Source of the DNA: Lewinellaceae bacterium
GTDB taxonomy: Bacteria; Bacteroidota; Bacteroidia; Chitinophagales; Saprospiraceae
Assembly (NCBI GenBank): GCA_020636445.1
Contig: JACJXV010000010.1
Span: 22,295 to 86,294 of the forward strand
Direction of reading: 5' to 3'
Length of the DNA stretch: 64,000 nucleotides
Shown piece after piece: positions 1 through 7,556 of the stretch. The notes below the pieces were generated by a model, which searched no databases, was not told the origin of the DNA, and worked only from the letters and a program-made list of their open reading frames with translations. How positions within the stretch are numbered: the stretch's first letter is position 1; the number at the start of each line of letters is the position of its first letter. Position numbers and translations under genes: made by a program.

Positions 1-480
1 CACGCTAATACCCAACGCGCTTTTAAAAGTTTATGCCACTCACTGCGTTCGTTCAGTTTATACCGTTCGCGTTGCTCACTCGGTTTATACCGCGCTGCTC
101 GGTTTATATCGTTCGCTATCGCTCACTCGGTTTATATGGTTTATTTTTTTTGCCAAGGCGCCAACACGCTAATACCCAACGCACTTTTAAAAGTTTATGC
201 CACTCACTGCGTTCGTTCAGTTTATACCGTTCGCGTTGCTCACTCGGTTTATACCGCGCTGCTCGGTTTATAAGATATTTCTAACTGGAGTTTTCAGCCA
301 GCGTGCCGATACGCCAACAGCTAACGCGCTAACTCGCTGATTTAGGTTTATTCCGCTCGTTGCACTCCCTCGGTTTATATCGCTTTGCTCGGTTTATAAA
401 GTTTATTTTTTAGCCAAGGCGCCAACACGCTAATACCCAACAAGCCAATTGCCAACGCGCTAATAACTAATACGCCAAAA
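1..480. repeat. Intergenic block of degenerate repeated words with two 108-bp near-identical copies
   Basis: Positions 1-108 and 165-272 are the same 108-bp sequence with a single visible difference (G/A at position 18 of the unit). Inside and after them the 11-mer CTCGGTTTATA occurs seven times (79, 98, 126, 243, 262, 369, 388). A second word family around 'ccaacacgctaataccc' recurs near 1, 161 and 422 and degenerates into 'gctaacgcgctaactcgc'. All reading frames through the block are repeat translations without protein character, so I see no gene here. Its left boundary is outside the window. The function is unknown. Confidence 0.85.
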
Positions 481-521
481 ACAAGTATCCCGAACTTCAG
501 ACAGTGCCAAAATTCGGGATA
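478..521 (-). terminator. Intrinsic terminator of the hydrogenase/SQR operon
   Basis: The 9-bp arms TATCCCGAA (486-494) and TTCGGGATA (513-521) form a stem just beyond the stop codon of the sulfide:quinone oxidoreductase gene. Read on the minus strand, the stem is followed by CTTGTTTTTGG, a short U-run. Confidence 0.6.
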
Positions 522-545
522 ACTCATATTGAATGTAGTAGACTC

Positions 546-1814
546 TTACGCTTTGCCTCGCAACATCAACTGCCAGTACATAAAGGGCAGTCCGTATTTT
601 TTGAGAATCCACATCGGCCAAAGCTCCTTGGAGGTATCAAAGAATTTCGATAGGAGCGGGTCGCTCATCCGCTTGTTCTCATAGCCGAATTCGGCAAGTA
701 CCATTTTGCCATACCCTGTAACCAACGGACAGCTCGAGTAGCCCGTATAGGCATCACTCAGCACGCCATCGTTTTTCATCATATGGAGAATGTTATCAAC
801 GACCACCGGTGCTTGTTTGCGTACGGCGGCCCCGGTTTTTGCCGTAGGCAGGGCCGCTGAATCCCCTAGTGAGAAGACGTTCTTGTATTCATTGTGCTGA
901 AGGGTAAAATGGTCGACGTTCACCCAACCTTTGTTAGGCCCATCAGCGTAAGCCAGTTTGGAACGCTTCACAAAATCGGGAGCCGATTGTGGTGGCGCCA
1001 GGTGAAGCATGTCAAAATTAATCACCACCTCATCTTCCGCAATTTGTTCCTCCTTTAAGGGCTTGTGGTTGTAGGACAGCTTATCCGGCTCGCCTACATG
1101 AGCGGTTATTTTGAAAGTCGCCTGGCGGTTAGGGCCGTCAATCTTGATCATATTGTGGAAGAAACGGAGTTGAATATCCTTCCGGTCCACAACCTTCATT
1201 AAGGTTTCCTTGAACGGCGAAACGCCAAAAATCACCGAGCCCGGGGTAATGAAAACAACGTCTGACTTATCCCGAACGCGGGTTTTACGGAAATAATCAT
1301 CAGCCAAATACATGATCTTCTGCGGTGCACCACCACACTTGATCGGTGTGGCAGGCTGCGTAAAAATCGCTGTCCCCCCCTTGAAGTTCTGCAGAACTTC
1401 CCAGGTGTAGTTCGAATCAGTATAGTTACTGCAGACGTTATTTTTATTGATCGTCTCCGCCAGGCCTTCAATGCCGTTCAGGTCCAGTTGAATCCCCGGG
1501 GCCACAACCAGGTAGTCGTAGCTGATCTCGTCGCCGTTGCGCAACTTGATGCTGTTTTGGTCGGGATTCATCTCTTCGACGTATTCCGGAATCCATTTAG
1601 CGCCTTTGGGGATTAACCCCGCCATATCACGCTCGGTGTCTTTATAATTGAAAGTCCCCGCACCGACTAAGGTCCAGGCAGGCTGATAATAGTGCTTGCG
1701 GGCCGGATCTATGATGGCGATGTCCAGGGATTTATCTTTCAACAACAGTTGCGCCGCTACCGTTATGCCAGCAGTGCCAGCTCCGATAATGACGATTTGA
1801 TGGTGGTTTGCCAT
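546..1814 (-). CDS. sqr: Sulfide:quinone oxidoreductase (FAD-dependent)
   Basis: This 422-residue flavoprotein should oxidise sulfide to polysulfide or persulfide and pass the electrons to membrane quinone. An N-terminal Rossmann motif GAGTAGITVA binds FAD. Three cysteines fit the SQR catalytic set: C128 (NNVCSNY), C160 (IKCGGAPQK) and C362 (SSCPLVTGYGK). The 'IKCGGAPQKI' and 'CPLVTGYGK' contexts are characteristic of the mitochondrial-type SQOR branch. A hydrophobic/aromatic C-terminus (LWPMWILKKYGLPFMYWQL) fits membrane attachment. The ATG at 1814 is chosen over an in-frame TTG at 1823. It is the last gene of the minus operon that starts with the hydrogenase, 83 bp behind a YeeE-type permease, with a possible operator in that gap. 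Related FAD-dependent oxidoreductases (flavocytochrome c type) are less likely given the three cysteines. Confidence 0.9.
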   Translation of the reverse strand: MANHHQIVIIGAGTAGITVAAQLLLKDKSLDIAIIDPARKHYYQPAWTLVGAGTFNYKDTERDMAGLIPKGAKWIPEYVEEMNPDQNSIKLRNGDEISYDYLVVAPGIQLDLNGIEGLAETINKNNVCSNYTDSNYTWEVLQNFKGGTAIFTQPATPIKCGGAPQKIMYLADDYFRKTRVRDKSDVVFITPGSVIFGVSPFKETLMKVVDRKDIQLRFFHNMIKIDGPNRQATFKITAHVGEPDKLSYNHKPLKEEQIAEDEVVINFDMLHLAPPQSAPDFVKRSKLAYADGPNKGWVNVDHFTLQHNEYKNVFSLGDSAALPTAKTGAAVRKQAPVVVDNILHMMKNDGVLSDAYTGYSSCPLVTGYGKMVLAEFGYENKRMSDPLLSKFFDTSKELWPMWILKKYGLPFMYWQLMLRGKA

Positions 1815-1878
1815 GATAAACAATGCTTTTTGTTCGCTTAAAAGAGTGAATAGTAATTACTTAGCAATATATTAATAA

Positions 1879-1894
1879 ATGAACAAACATTCAT
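1879..1894. promoter_or_regulatory. Inverted repeat upstream of sqr, possible operator
   Basis: ATGAA-N6-TTCAT (1879-1894) lies in the AT-rich 83-bp gap between the short YeeE-type gene and sqr. The spacing and AT-rich half-sites resemble operators of ArsR-family sulfide sensors (BigR/SqrR class), but no such regulator gene is in the window. It could also be part of a promoter private to sqr. Confidence 0.3.
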
Positions 1895-1897
1895 GCT

Positions 1898-2314
1898 TTA
1901 ATGAGGTAATTTTGACCTTAGCATGCCATAGGCAACTGTGCCGGTCATTGCTGCCAACAGGAAGACGACAAAAACAGTGTAGCCACTCCCCATAAGGATG
2001 AACATCGGGCCAGGACAAACCCCAGCTAAAGCCCAACCACAACCGAAGATAAAGCCCCCAATGATGTAGCGGGGAAAGCTGCGGTCTTTAGGCGGAATGA
2101 CAATCTCCTTTCCCTCAATGGATTTGAGGTGTCGGCGTTTGATCCATTGCACGATGGGCACACCCAGTGCTATAGCGGAGAAAATTATTCCATACATATG
2201 AAACGACTGGAAATGGAACATTTCATAAATCCGGAACCAGGAAACAGCTTCGGCTTTATAGAGCGTAATGCCAAATAGAATGCCGACGAGAATATAGCGG
2301 GATGAATGCATCAT
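1898..2314 (-). CDS. YeeE/YedE half-permease (DUF6691/PmpB-like), sulfur compound transport
   Basis: A 138-residue integral membrane protein with about four hydrophobic segments. It carries the YeeE/YedE signature GCGWALAGVCPGP, whose cysteine in other family members relays thiosulfate or related sulfur species through the membrane. At this size it is one half of the classical YeeE fold. The partner half is the gene immediately upstream, 12 bp away, as in bipartite PmpA/PmpB pairs. The neighbouring sqr makes a sulfur-linked substrate likely. Whether it imports a substrate or exports polysulfide/sulfite cannot be told from sequence. Confidence 0.85.
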   Translation of the reverse strand: MMHSSRYILVGILFGITLYKAEAVSWFRIYEMFHFQSFHMYGIIFSAIALGVPIVQWIKRRHLKSIEGKEIVIPPKDRSFPRYIIGGFIFGCGWALAGVCPGPMFILMGSGYTVFVVFLLAAMTGTVAYGMLRSKLPH

Positions 2315-2326
2315 GGTCAGTAGGTT

Positions 2327-2929
2327 TTAGAAGATTAAGGGAAAAATAAAATAGGTCATGAACAACCCGCCGAGGAAGAAGCCGATAACGGCAACGAGTG
2401 ATCCTAACTGCAGGGCTGACATACCACTAATCGCGTGACCGGATGTACATCCACCGGCGTAGCGGGCACCAAAACCTACTAAAAAACCGCCCCCAAGAAT
2501 AATAAAGGCTCCTCTCAGGGTGAATAAAGCCGGCCAATCCAGGAAGTCGGGAACCAAAGGCACCGGGCCATTCTCAGGAATGCGATCGGCAAAATAAGTG
2601 TATTGTCGCACGCTCTCTACCGCCTGGCTGGTAATGTGGGCCGTGGGCTCTCCATTGGTGAAATAATGGGCCGCCAGATAACCGCCAAACACTGCTCCCA
2701 GCGCTACCAGCAGGTTCCAGGACTGCGACTGCCAGTCAAACTTGAAAAAATCAGCAACATCATCAGCGCCATCGGCAGCACACATGACACGCAGGTTGGC
2801 TGACATACCAAATTCCTTACCGAAGAACAGCAGGATAAACATGATAAGCGCGATCATGGGGCCAGCGACCCACCAGGGCCACGGTTGGCTGATCCAATCG
2901 CGCAGTTGCAAAAGAAATTCAGGTACCAT
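2327..2929 (-). CDS. YeeE/YedE half-permease (PmpA-like), sulfur compound transport
   Basis: A 200-residue membrane protein with several hydrophobic helices (for example PWPWWVAGPMIALIMFILLF near the start and GSLVAVIGFFLGGLFMTYF at the end). The conserved YeeE motif GFGARYAGGCTSGHAISG contains the family cysteine. It is longer than its downstream partner because of an additional loop (about residues 45-115). The two genes together should make one full transporter. It follows the hydrogenase maturation protease by 22 bp, which places sulfur transport inside the hydrogenase transcript. Confidence 0.87.
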   Translation of the reverse strand: MVPEFLLQLRDWISQPWPWWVAGPMIALIMFILLFFGKEFGMSANLRVMCAADGADDVADFFKFDWQSQSWNLLVALGAVFGGYLAAHYFTNGEPTAHITSQAVESVRQYTYFADRIPENGPVPLVPDFLDWPALFTLRGAFIILGGGFLVGFGARYAGGCTSGHAISGMSALQLGSLVAVIGFFLGGLFMTYFIFPLIF

Positions 2930-2951
2930 TTTGTTGTTTGATTATGAGTGG

Positions 2952-3455
2952 TTATAGGGAATTTGTGGTTACCGCGGCTGGCCATGCGTCAAGGCAAGCC
3001 CGCACTTCAACCTCCAGTTGAGGTAATACAGCCTCGATCGGGGGCGATAATCCAATATGCATGGGCTGAACCGTATCGATGGACACCGCCAGTAATTGAA
3101 TATCCGGAAAACACCCCAAAAGCTGAAGACCGGAAAGCATATCTTTTAAGCCAATATCATGCGTGCTGAGGGCCTTGGGGAAATCGCTGGCAAAGCGAGG
3201 CCTGATCCGGCGAATGGTTCCTGCCGGGCGCTGATCCAAAGTAGCATCTATCAGAATGATTCGCGGGTAGGACTCAAAAAATGTTAATAAATGAAATCCT
3301 CCTGTTCCGCCATCGAGGAGATCAACAGTGAGCGGCCATGACTGCTGTCGTAACCGCTCAATCAGATGCACACCCACGCCTTCATCACCCATAAGTAAAT
3401 TACCAATCCCCAGGATGAGGGTTTTCGACGCGGATGAGGTTGTAGCCAGGGACAT
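2952..3455 (-). CDS. hyaD: Hydrogenase maturation endopeptidase (HyaD/HupD family)
   Basis: A 167-residue nickel-dependent protease that removes the C-terminal peptide of the hydrogenase large subunit after Ni insertion. The N-terminal LILGIGNLLMGDEGVGVH contains the conserved GxGN and the metal-binding Glu. The later Asp (ILIDATLD) and His (LSTHDIGLKDML) complete the nickel-recognition triad known from HybD. The ATG at 3455 is chosen because the longer in-frame start at 3560 would overlap the cytochrome b gene and add an unrelated 35-residue tail; this start leaves a 31-bp gap. Its substrate is very probably the large subunit at 4262-5986, which keeps a 15-residue tail beyond the processing site. 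Confidence 0.92.
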   Translation of the reverse strand: MSLATTSSASKTLILGIGNLLMGDEGVGVHLIERLRQQSWPLTVDLLDGGTGGFHLLTFFESYPRIILIDATLDQRPAGTIRRIRPRFASDFPKALSTHDIGLKDMLSGLQLLGCFPDIQLLAVSIDTVQPMHIGLSPPIEAVLPQLEVEVRACLDAWPAAVTTNSL

Positions 3456-3486
3456 GTTGGTGTGTATTTCAGGGATGTTGTAAACG

Positions 3487-4179
3487 TTATTCTGGTTTTT
3501 CAGCCTGGAATTGTTCTTCTTCAATAAACTTCCACCCGCCGCCCATGGAGGAAATTTCACCGCGGCCCTCCACGTAATCGTGGTAAAATACCAGATAGAC
3601 GTGGATCAGGGTAAAGATGATAAACAACCACATAAAGGCGTGGTGCCAGTTCCTGACGGCAAAGTCGCTTCCAAAAAAGGCTGGCACCCAAATGAAGGCT
3701 CTGGTAAACCACCAGGTACTATTATCTGCCAGTAAACCCAGCCCCGTTACAACCATAAAAAGAGAAGCCAGGAATATCACAAAATACATAAATCCAGCCA
3801 GAGCGTTATGCCCAACCGACATATGTTCCTTCCCGCGCTGCAGGAAAATATCAATTTTCAGCACTTTAAATATTTCCGTAAAATACCGGCCATTGGTCGG
3901 AACGAAGTTTCGCCAGTTGGCATATTTATTCCCGGCAATCGACCAGTAGACGCGGAAAAGGAGGTTAAACATAAAAATATAGGCAGCGGTGAAATGCAGA
4001 AACCGGATAATACCAAACATATAGCGATTGGATGCTTCCGCTCCCGAAAGCAGTGCCGGTGGGTTACCAATTAAATAGCCGGTAACACACAGCACAAATA
4101 TGGCCAGCACATTTAGCCAGTGAAATATCCGTACGGGTAATTCCCAGACAAATACGCGGCGAAGTCTTTGGCCTTTCAT
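3487..4179 (-). CDS. hyaC: [NiFe] hydrogenase cytochrome b subunit (HyaC/HupC)
   Basis: A 230-residue membrane cytochrome that anchors the periplasmic hydrogenase dimer and hands electrons to quinone. Four transmembrane segments are visible, beginning with VRIFHWLNVLAIFVLCVTGYL. Haem-ligand candidates are the histidines in IFHWLN, RFLHFTAAY and the NWHHAFMWLFIIFTLIHVYL helix. The last helix and the 'NWHHAFMW...HVYLVFYHD' segment are typical of the Ni/Fe-hydrogenase b-type cytochrome family. It is separated from the large subunit gene by an 82-bp gap that holds a 13-bp perfect hairpin. Confidence 0.92.
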   Translation of the reverse strand: MKGQRLRRVFVWELPVRIFHWLNVLAIFVLCVTGYLIGNPPALLSGAEASNRYMFGIIRFLHFTAAYIFMFNLLFRVYWSIAGNKYANWRNFVPTNGRYFTEIFKVLKIDIFLQRGKEHMSVGHNALAGFMYFVIFLASLFMVVTGLGLLADNSTWWFTRAFIWVPAFFGSDFAVRNWHHAFMWLFIIFTLIHVYLVFYHDYVEGRGEISSMGGGWKFIEEEQFQAEKPE

Positions 4180-4220
4180 GATGCTATTTTTAGAGTGAAC
4201 CAGAGTGGTGCAAAGTCAGT

Positions 4221-4252
4221 GTTTTGGCTACCCGGGGGTGGGTAGCCAAAAC
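4221..4252 (-). promoter_or_regulatory. Intercistronic hairpin between hydrogenase large subunit and cytochrome b
   Basis: GTTTTGGCTACCC (4221-4233) and GGGTAGCCAAAAC (4240-4252) are perfectly complementary, giving a 13-bp stem with a 6-nt loop. No U-run follows on the minus strand, so it is not a standard terminator. In an operon this position suggests an mRNA stability or partial-attenuation element that gives more structural subunits than membrane anchor. That role is inference. Confidence 0.6.
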
Positions 4253-4261
4253 AACTGTGAC

Positions 4262-5986
4262 TCATAGTGCTTTTACACGTGCCATGTGATTCCCTTCCTC
4301 ATCGTAGAGGTGAACGGCACACGCCATACAGGGATCAAAAGAATGCACCGTACGCAAAATTTCAACCGGTTGTTCCGGATCAGCTACCGGAGTGTCCCGC
4401 AAGGCGGCTTCGTAAGCTGAAAGCTTTCCTTCCGGATCGCGGGGAGAGGCATTCCAGGTAGTCGGCACCACCAACTGATAGTTCTTAATCTTTTGGTCTT
4501 CGATGACAATCCAGTGCGCCAGGGCACCGCGCGGTGCCTCAGTATGGCCAACCCCCTGGGCTTGCTTAGGCCAGCGTTCGGGGTTGAACAGATCTGTATT
4601 TGCCATCCGGTCATCACCATTCTTAATATTGGTGATCAGCATATCGTAAAACTCCTTGGCCCAGATCGCCGTTAATTGCGCTTCCAATCCACGAGCAGCG
4701 GTGCGCCCCAGGGTGGAGAATAAAGCAGTAACCGGCACGTCCAGCGTTTTGAGTGCGCGATCTACAACTTCTTTAAATTCATCGCGTCCACGGGCGTAGC
4801 CCACGAGTACCCGGGCCAATGGCCCAACTTCCATAGCGTGACCTTTCCACCGCGGTGTTTTCAGGAAGCTGTATTTTTCTTCTACGGGCAGGTTTTCGTA
4901 GGGAGGTTTGGGGCCTGTATATTTCAGGCGCGTCTCACCCTGCCAGGGGTGTAACCCTTTGGCCGAATTCCCATCTTCATGCTCATACCAGGAACGCTCA
5001 ATAAATTCCTGCACTTCCGTATCACTGCGCAGGTCAACATCATAGATCTCGTTGATATTTTTATCCAGAATAACGCCCCCCGGGAATTTATACCCGGAAG
5101 GATCATTATAGCCATTCGTGGGCAGATCACCGTAAACCATATAGTTCCCCAATCCACCGCCGATAGCTCCCCAATCTTTGTAGTAGGAAGCAATTGCCAT
5201 CAAATCGGGAATGTATACCTGTTCGATGAATTGCTGGCCTTGCTTGATCAGCGTTTCTACGTAGGCTAAGCGCTCGGCATTGATACCACTGGCATCATCC
5301 AGGCCGATGGCACTGGCCATACCGCCAACCAGGTAATTGGGGTGCGGGTTCTTGCCACCAAAAATGGTGTGAATTTTAATGATTTCCTTTTGCCACTCGA
5401 GGGCTTCGAGGTAGTGCGCTAAGCCAATGAGGTTGACCTCTGCTGGTAACTTATAGGCAGGGTGCCCCCAATAACCATTCGCAAAAATGCCTAACTGACC
5501 ACTTTCCACAAATTTCCCGATCCGCTTTTGCAAATCAGAAAAATACCCCGGAGAACTCTTGGGCCAGTGGGAAATCGACTGCGCAATCTCCGACGTTTTT
5601 TTAGGGTCAGCCTTCAGCGCATTCACGACGTCCACCCAGTCCATCGCATGCAGGTGGTAGAAGTGAATGACGTGGTCCTGCATGTACTGCGCACATTCCA
5701 TCAGGTTGCGCACGTATTCCGCATTCGGCGGAATAACAATGCCCAGGGCATCTTCTACTGCCCGCACGGATGTCTGGGAGTGGACCGAAGTGCAAACCCC
5801 GCAAACCCGACCCACAAAAGCCCAGGCATCCCGGGGATCTCTTCCCCGCAATATTTCTTCAATCAGCCGCACCATGGTTCCGGAACTATACGCATCCACC
5901 ACTTTTCCATTCTGGATATCAGCTTCGATGCGCAGGTGTCCCTCAATGCGGGTGATGGGATCTATGACGATACGTTGGCCGCTCAT
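4262..5986 (-). CDS. hyaB: [NiFe] hydrogenase large (catalytic) subunit, group 1
   Basis: A 574-residue subunit carrying the Ni-Fe(CN)2CO active site that splits H2. The two metal-binding pairs are visible: C62/C65 in RVCGVCTSVHS and C553/C556 in DPCMACAVH. Maturation cleaves after H559 and releases the last 15 residues (LYDEEGNHMARVKAL); the peptidase gene lies two genes downstream. The start MSGQRIVIDPITRIEGHLRI is canonical for group 1 uptake enzymes. It is 30 bp from the small-subunit gene. It has no signal peptide, as expected, because it is co-exported with the Tat-tagged small subunit. Confidence 0.97.
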   Translation of the reverse strand: MSGQRIVIDPITRIEGHLRIEADIQNGKVVDAYSSGTMVRLIEEILRGRDPRDAWAFVGRVCGVCTSVHSQTSVRAVEDALGIVIPPNAEYVRNLMECAQYMQDHVIHFYHLHAMDWVDVVNALKADPKKTSEIAQSISHWPKSSPGYFSDLQKRIGKFVESGQLGIFANGYWGHPAYKLPAEVNLIGLAHYLEALEWQKEIIKIHTIFGGKNPHPNYLVGGMASAIGLDDASGINAERLAYVETLIKQGQQFIEQVYIPDLMAIASYYKDWGAIGGGLGNYMVYGDLPTNGYNDPSGYKFPGGVILDKNINEIYDVDLRSDTEVQEFIERSWYEHEDGNSAKGLHPWQGETRLKYTGPKPPYENLPVEEKYSFLKTPRWKGHAMEVGPLARVLVGYARGRDEFKEVVDRALKTLDVPVTALFSTLGRTAARGLEAQLTAIWAKEFYDMLITNIKNGDDRMANTDLFNPERWPKQAQGVGHTEAPRGALAHWIVIEDQKIKNYQLVVPTTWNASPRDPEGKLSAYEAALRDTPVADPEQPVEILRTVHSFDPCMACAVHLYDEEGNHMARVKAL

Positions 5987-6016
5987 AACTTTGGTTTTAA
6001 ATACGAGAAATAGGGC

Positions 6017-7165
6017 TTAACTCAGCGGATTATCCAGTTCCTTTTCGGCTTTCTTGCCTTCATCAATGACGTCGACAATCAGGCGGCGCTTCTGGATATT
6101 TGTTGCAATGGCATGGACAGCAATTCCCGCTCCCACAGCTCCCGCTGCAACCAGGCCCACCTTATCGGCATTCGCTTCAATCCCGAAACCGGGGAAACTG
6201 GACATCTGCCGGTATAATGGCCCATTATCCCAGAAGTTTTCTTCGGAGCAGCCAATGCATCCATGACCCGACTGAATCGGATAACTAACGCCATTATTCC
6301 ACTTGATTACGCCGCAAGCGTTATAAGTCATCGGTCCTTTACATCCTACCTTGTACAGGCAGTATCCCTTCTTGGCATTTTCGTCGTCAAAGGTTTCGGC
6401 AAATAAACCCGCGTCGTAATACGGCCGCCGATAGCAGCTGTCGTGTACCCGCTTGGAATAAAATGCCTTCGGACGACCCACCCGATCCAGTTCTGGAATC
6501 GCTCCGAATGTAACCAAATGCACCAGCGTCCCGGCCATTACCTCGCCAATTGGCGGGCACCCCGGAACTTTGATAATCGGCTTGCCCTTGACCAGCTTGT
6601 GAATCGGGGTTGCCTGGGTTGGATTAGGTTTGGCCGCTTGTACGCACCCATTGCAGGCACAACTTCCCCAGGCCAGAATAGCCTTGGCTCCCGCGGCCGC
6701 TTCCTGAAGGATTTGTTTCGATGATTTTCCCCCAATGCAGCAATATTCACCATCACCATAATTCGAAACCGACCCCTCTACGCAAAGTACATACTCCCCA
6801 TAGTGGTCCTTCATTGTTTTTTGCATGGCCGCTTCTGCTGCATGGCCGGAGGCGGCCATCAGCGTTTCGGTGTAATCCAGCGATATTTTATCCAGAATAA
6901 TATCCGCCACAATAGGGTGTGATGACCGGATAAAAGACTCACTGCAGCAAGTGCATTCCTGGAAGTGTAACCAAATCACCGGAATGCGCGGCGTATTCAT
7001 CAGGGCTTTCGTAATCTGTGCCGTACCGCTGGCTTCCAACCCCAAATAGGCCGCCATGACCGTACAGAATTTCATAAAATCGCGGCGAGAATAGCCGCGG
7101 TGCCGTAATTCTTCGTAGTAGGTGAGCCGACGCTCAGGTGTGATTGGTGCCATAATACGTAGCAT
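6017..7165 (-). CDS. hyaA: [NiFe] hydrogenase small subunit, six-cysteine (O2-tolerant) type
   Basis: A 382-residue electron-transfer subunit with three Fe-S clusters and a Tat signal SRRDFMKF (residues 26-33) for export of the folded dimer. The proximal cluster region has C71, C73, C74 (ECTCCSES), C169, C174 (GSCACNGC) and C203 (VPGCPP). The two extra cysteines, C73 and C174, are those that convert the proximal site to the redox-flexible [4Fe-3S] cluster of oxygen-tolerant membrane hydrogenases. Distal and medial ligands (HDSCYRRPYYD, GYCLYKVGCKGP, GCIGCSE) are present. A C-terminal hydrophobic helix (VGLVAAGAVGAGIAVHAIA) anchors it beside the cytochrome b. It is the first gene of the minus operon. 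Confidence 0.97.
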   Translation of the reverse strand: MLRIMAPITPERRLTYYEELRHRGYSRRDFMKFCTVMAAYLGLEASGTAQITKALMNTPRIPVIWLHFQECTCCSESFIRSSHPIVADIILDKISLDYTETLMAASGHAAEAAMQKTMKDHYGEYVLCVEGSVSNYGDGEYCCIGGKSSKQILQEAAAGAKAILAWGSCACNGCVQAAKPNPTQATPIHKLVKGKPIIKVPGCPPIGEVMAGTLVHLVTFGAIPELDRVGRPKAFYSKRVHDSCYRRPYYDAGLFAETFDDENAKKGYCLYKVGCKGPMTYNACGVIKWNNGVSYPIQSGHGCIGCSEENFWDNGPLYRQMSSFPGFGIEANADKVGLVAAGAVGAGIAVHAIATNIQKRRLIVDVIDEGKKAEKELDNPLS

Positions 7166-7268
7166 TTCTGATTAGGGCAAAAGGAGTCAATAGATGCATA
7201 CCAAGTTCCATGCTTTATTTTAGGTCCCCGCTGAGGATTATCACACTAATTCACTGATTTTTATCACT

Positions 7269-7297
7269 TTGCTCCCTGAGGGTTCTCTCTATTTTTG
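7269..7297 (+). promoter_or_regulatory. Candidate Bacteroidota promoter for the hup/hyp genes
   Basis: TTG (7269-7271) and TATTTTTG (7290-7297) are separated by 18 bp and match the Bacteroidota -33/-7 pattern TTG / TAnnTTTG. They lie about 30 bp before the ATG at 7328, in the divergent region between hyaA and the hyp genes. I saw no clear opposite-strand match for the hydrogenase operon. Confidence 0.45.
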
Positions 7298-7327
7298 ATC
7301 AATCTGTTCACAATTAAAAAGAAAATC

Positions 7328-7546
7328 ATGGGAAAGAACATTCGCCTGTCGCTTATAGCCACCTTGGGAAGCTTGCCGCTGGGGTTATCAGCACACCCGG
7401 GCCACGGAACCTTTTCCGGAAATGAACTGGCTCACTACTTCACCAGTGCTGAGCATGCTGTTCCGGTGCTAATCCTTGCTGTTGCACTTATCGTAGCCCT
7501 CGTCCATTTTACCCGCGTATGGCGCGAACAGCACACCGGTAAATAA
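7328..7546 (+). CDS. Small HupE-like membrane protein next to hyp genes
   Basis: A 72-residue protein with a signal-peptide-like start, then SAHPGHGTFSGNELAHYF, then one membrane helix (AVPVLILAVALIVALVHF) and a basic tail. The AHPGHG motif after the cleavage region and the nearby H36/H43 recall the N-terminal part of HupE/UreJ nickel permeases, but the protein is far shorter than those (about 200 residues). The ATG at 7328 is preferred over an in-frame TTG at 7295. It precedes hypA by 10 bp, so a role in nickel supply or hydrogenase maturation is plausible but unproven. Confidence 0.7.
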   Translation: MGKNIRLSLIATLGSLPLGLSAHPGHGTFSGNELAHYFTSAEHAVPVLILAVALIVALVHFTRVWREQHTGK

Positions 7547-7556
7547 GCCATCTCCC

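Noticed and set aside
33..284. 83-codon frame in the left-end repeats
   Set aside because: It is a translation of the repeated words and has no protein-like composition.
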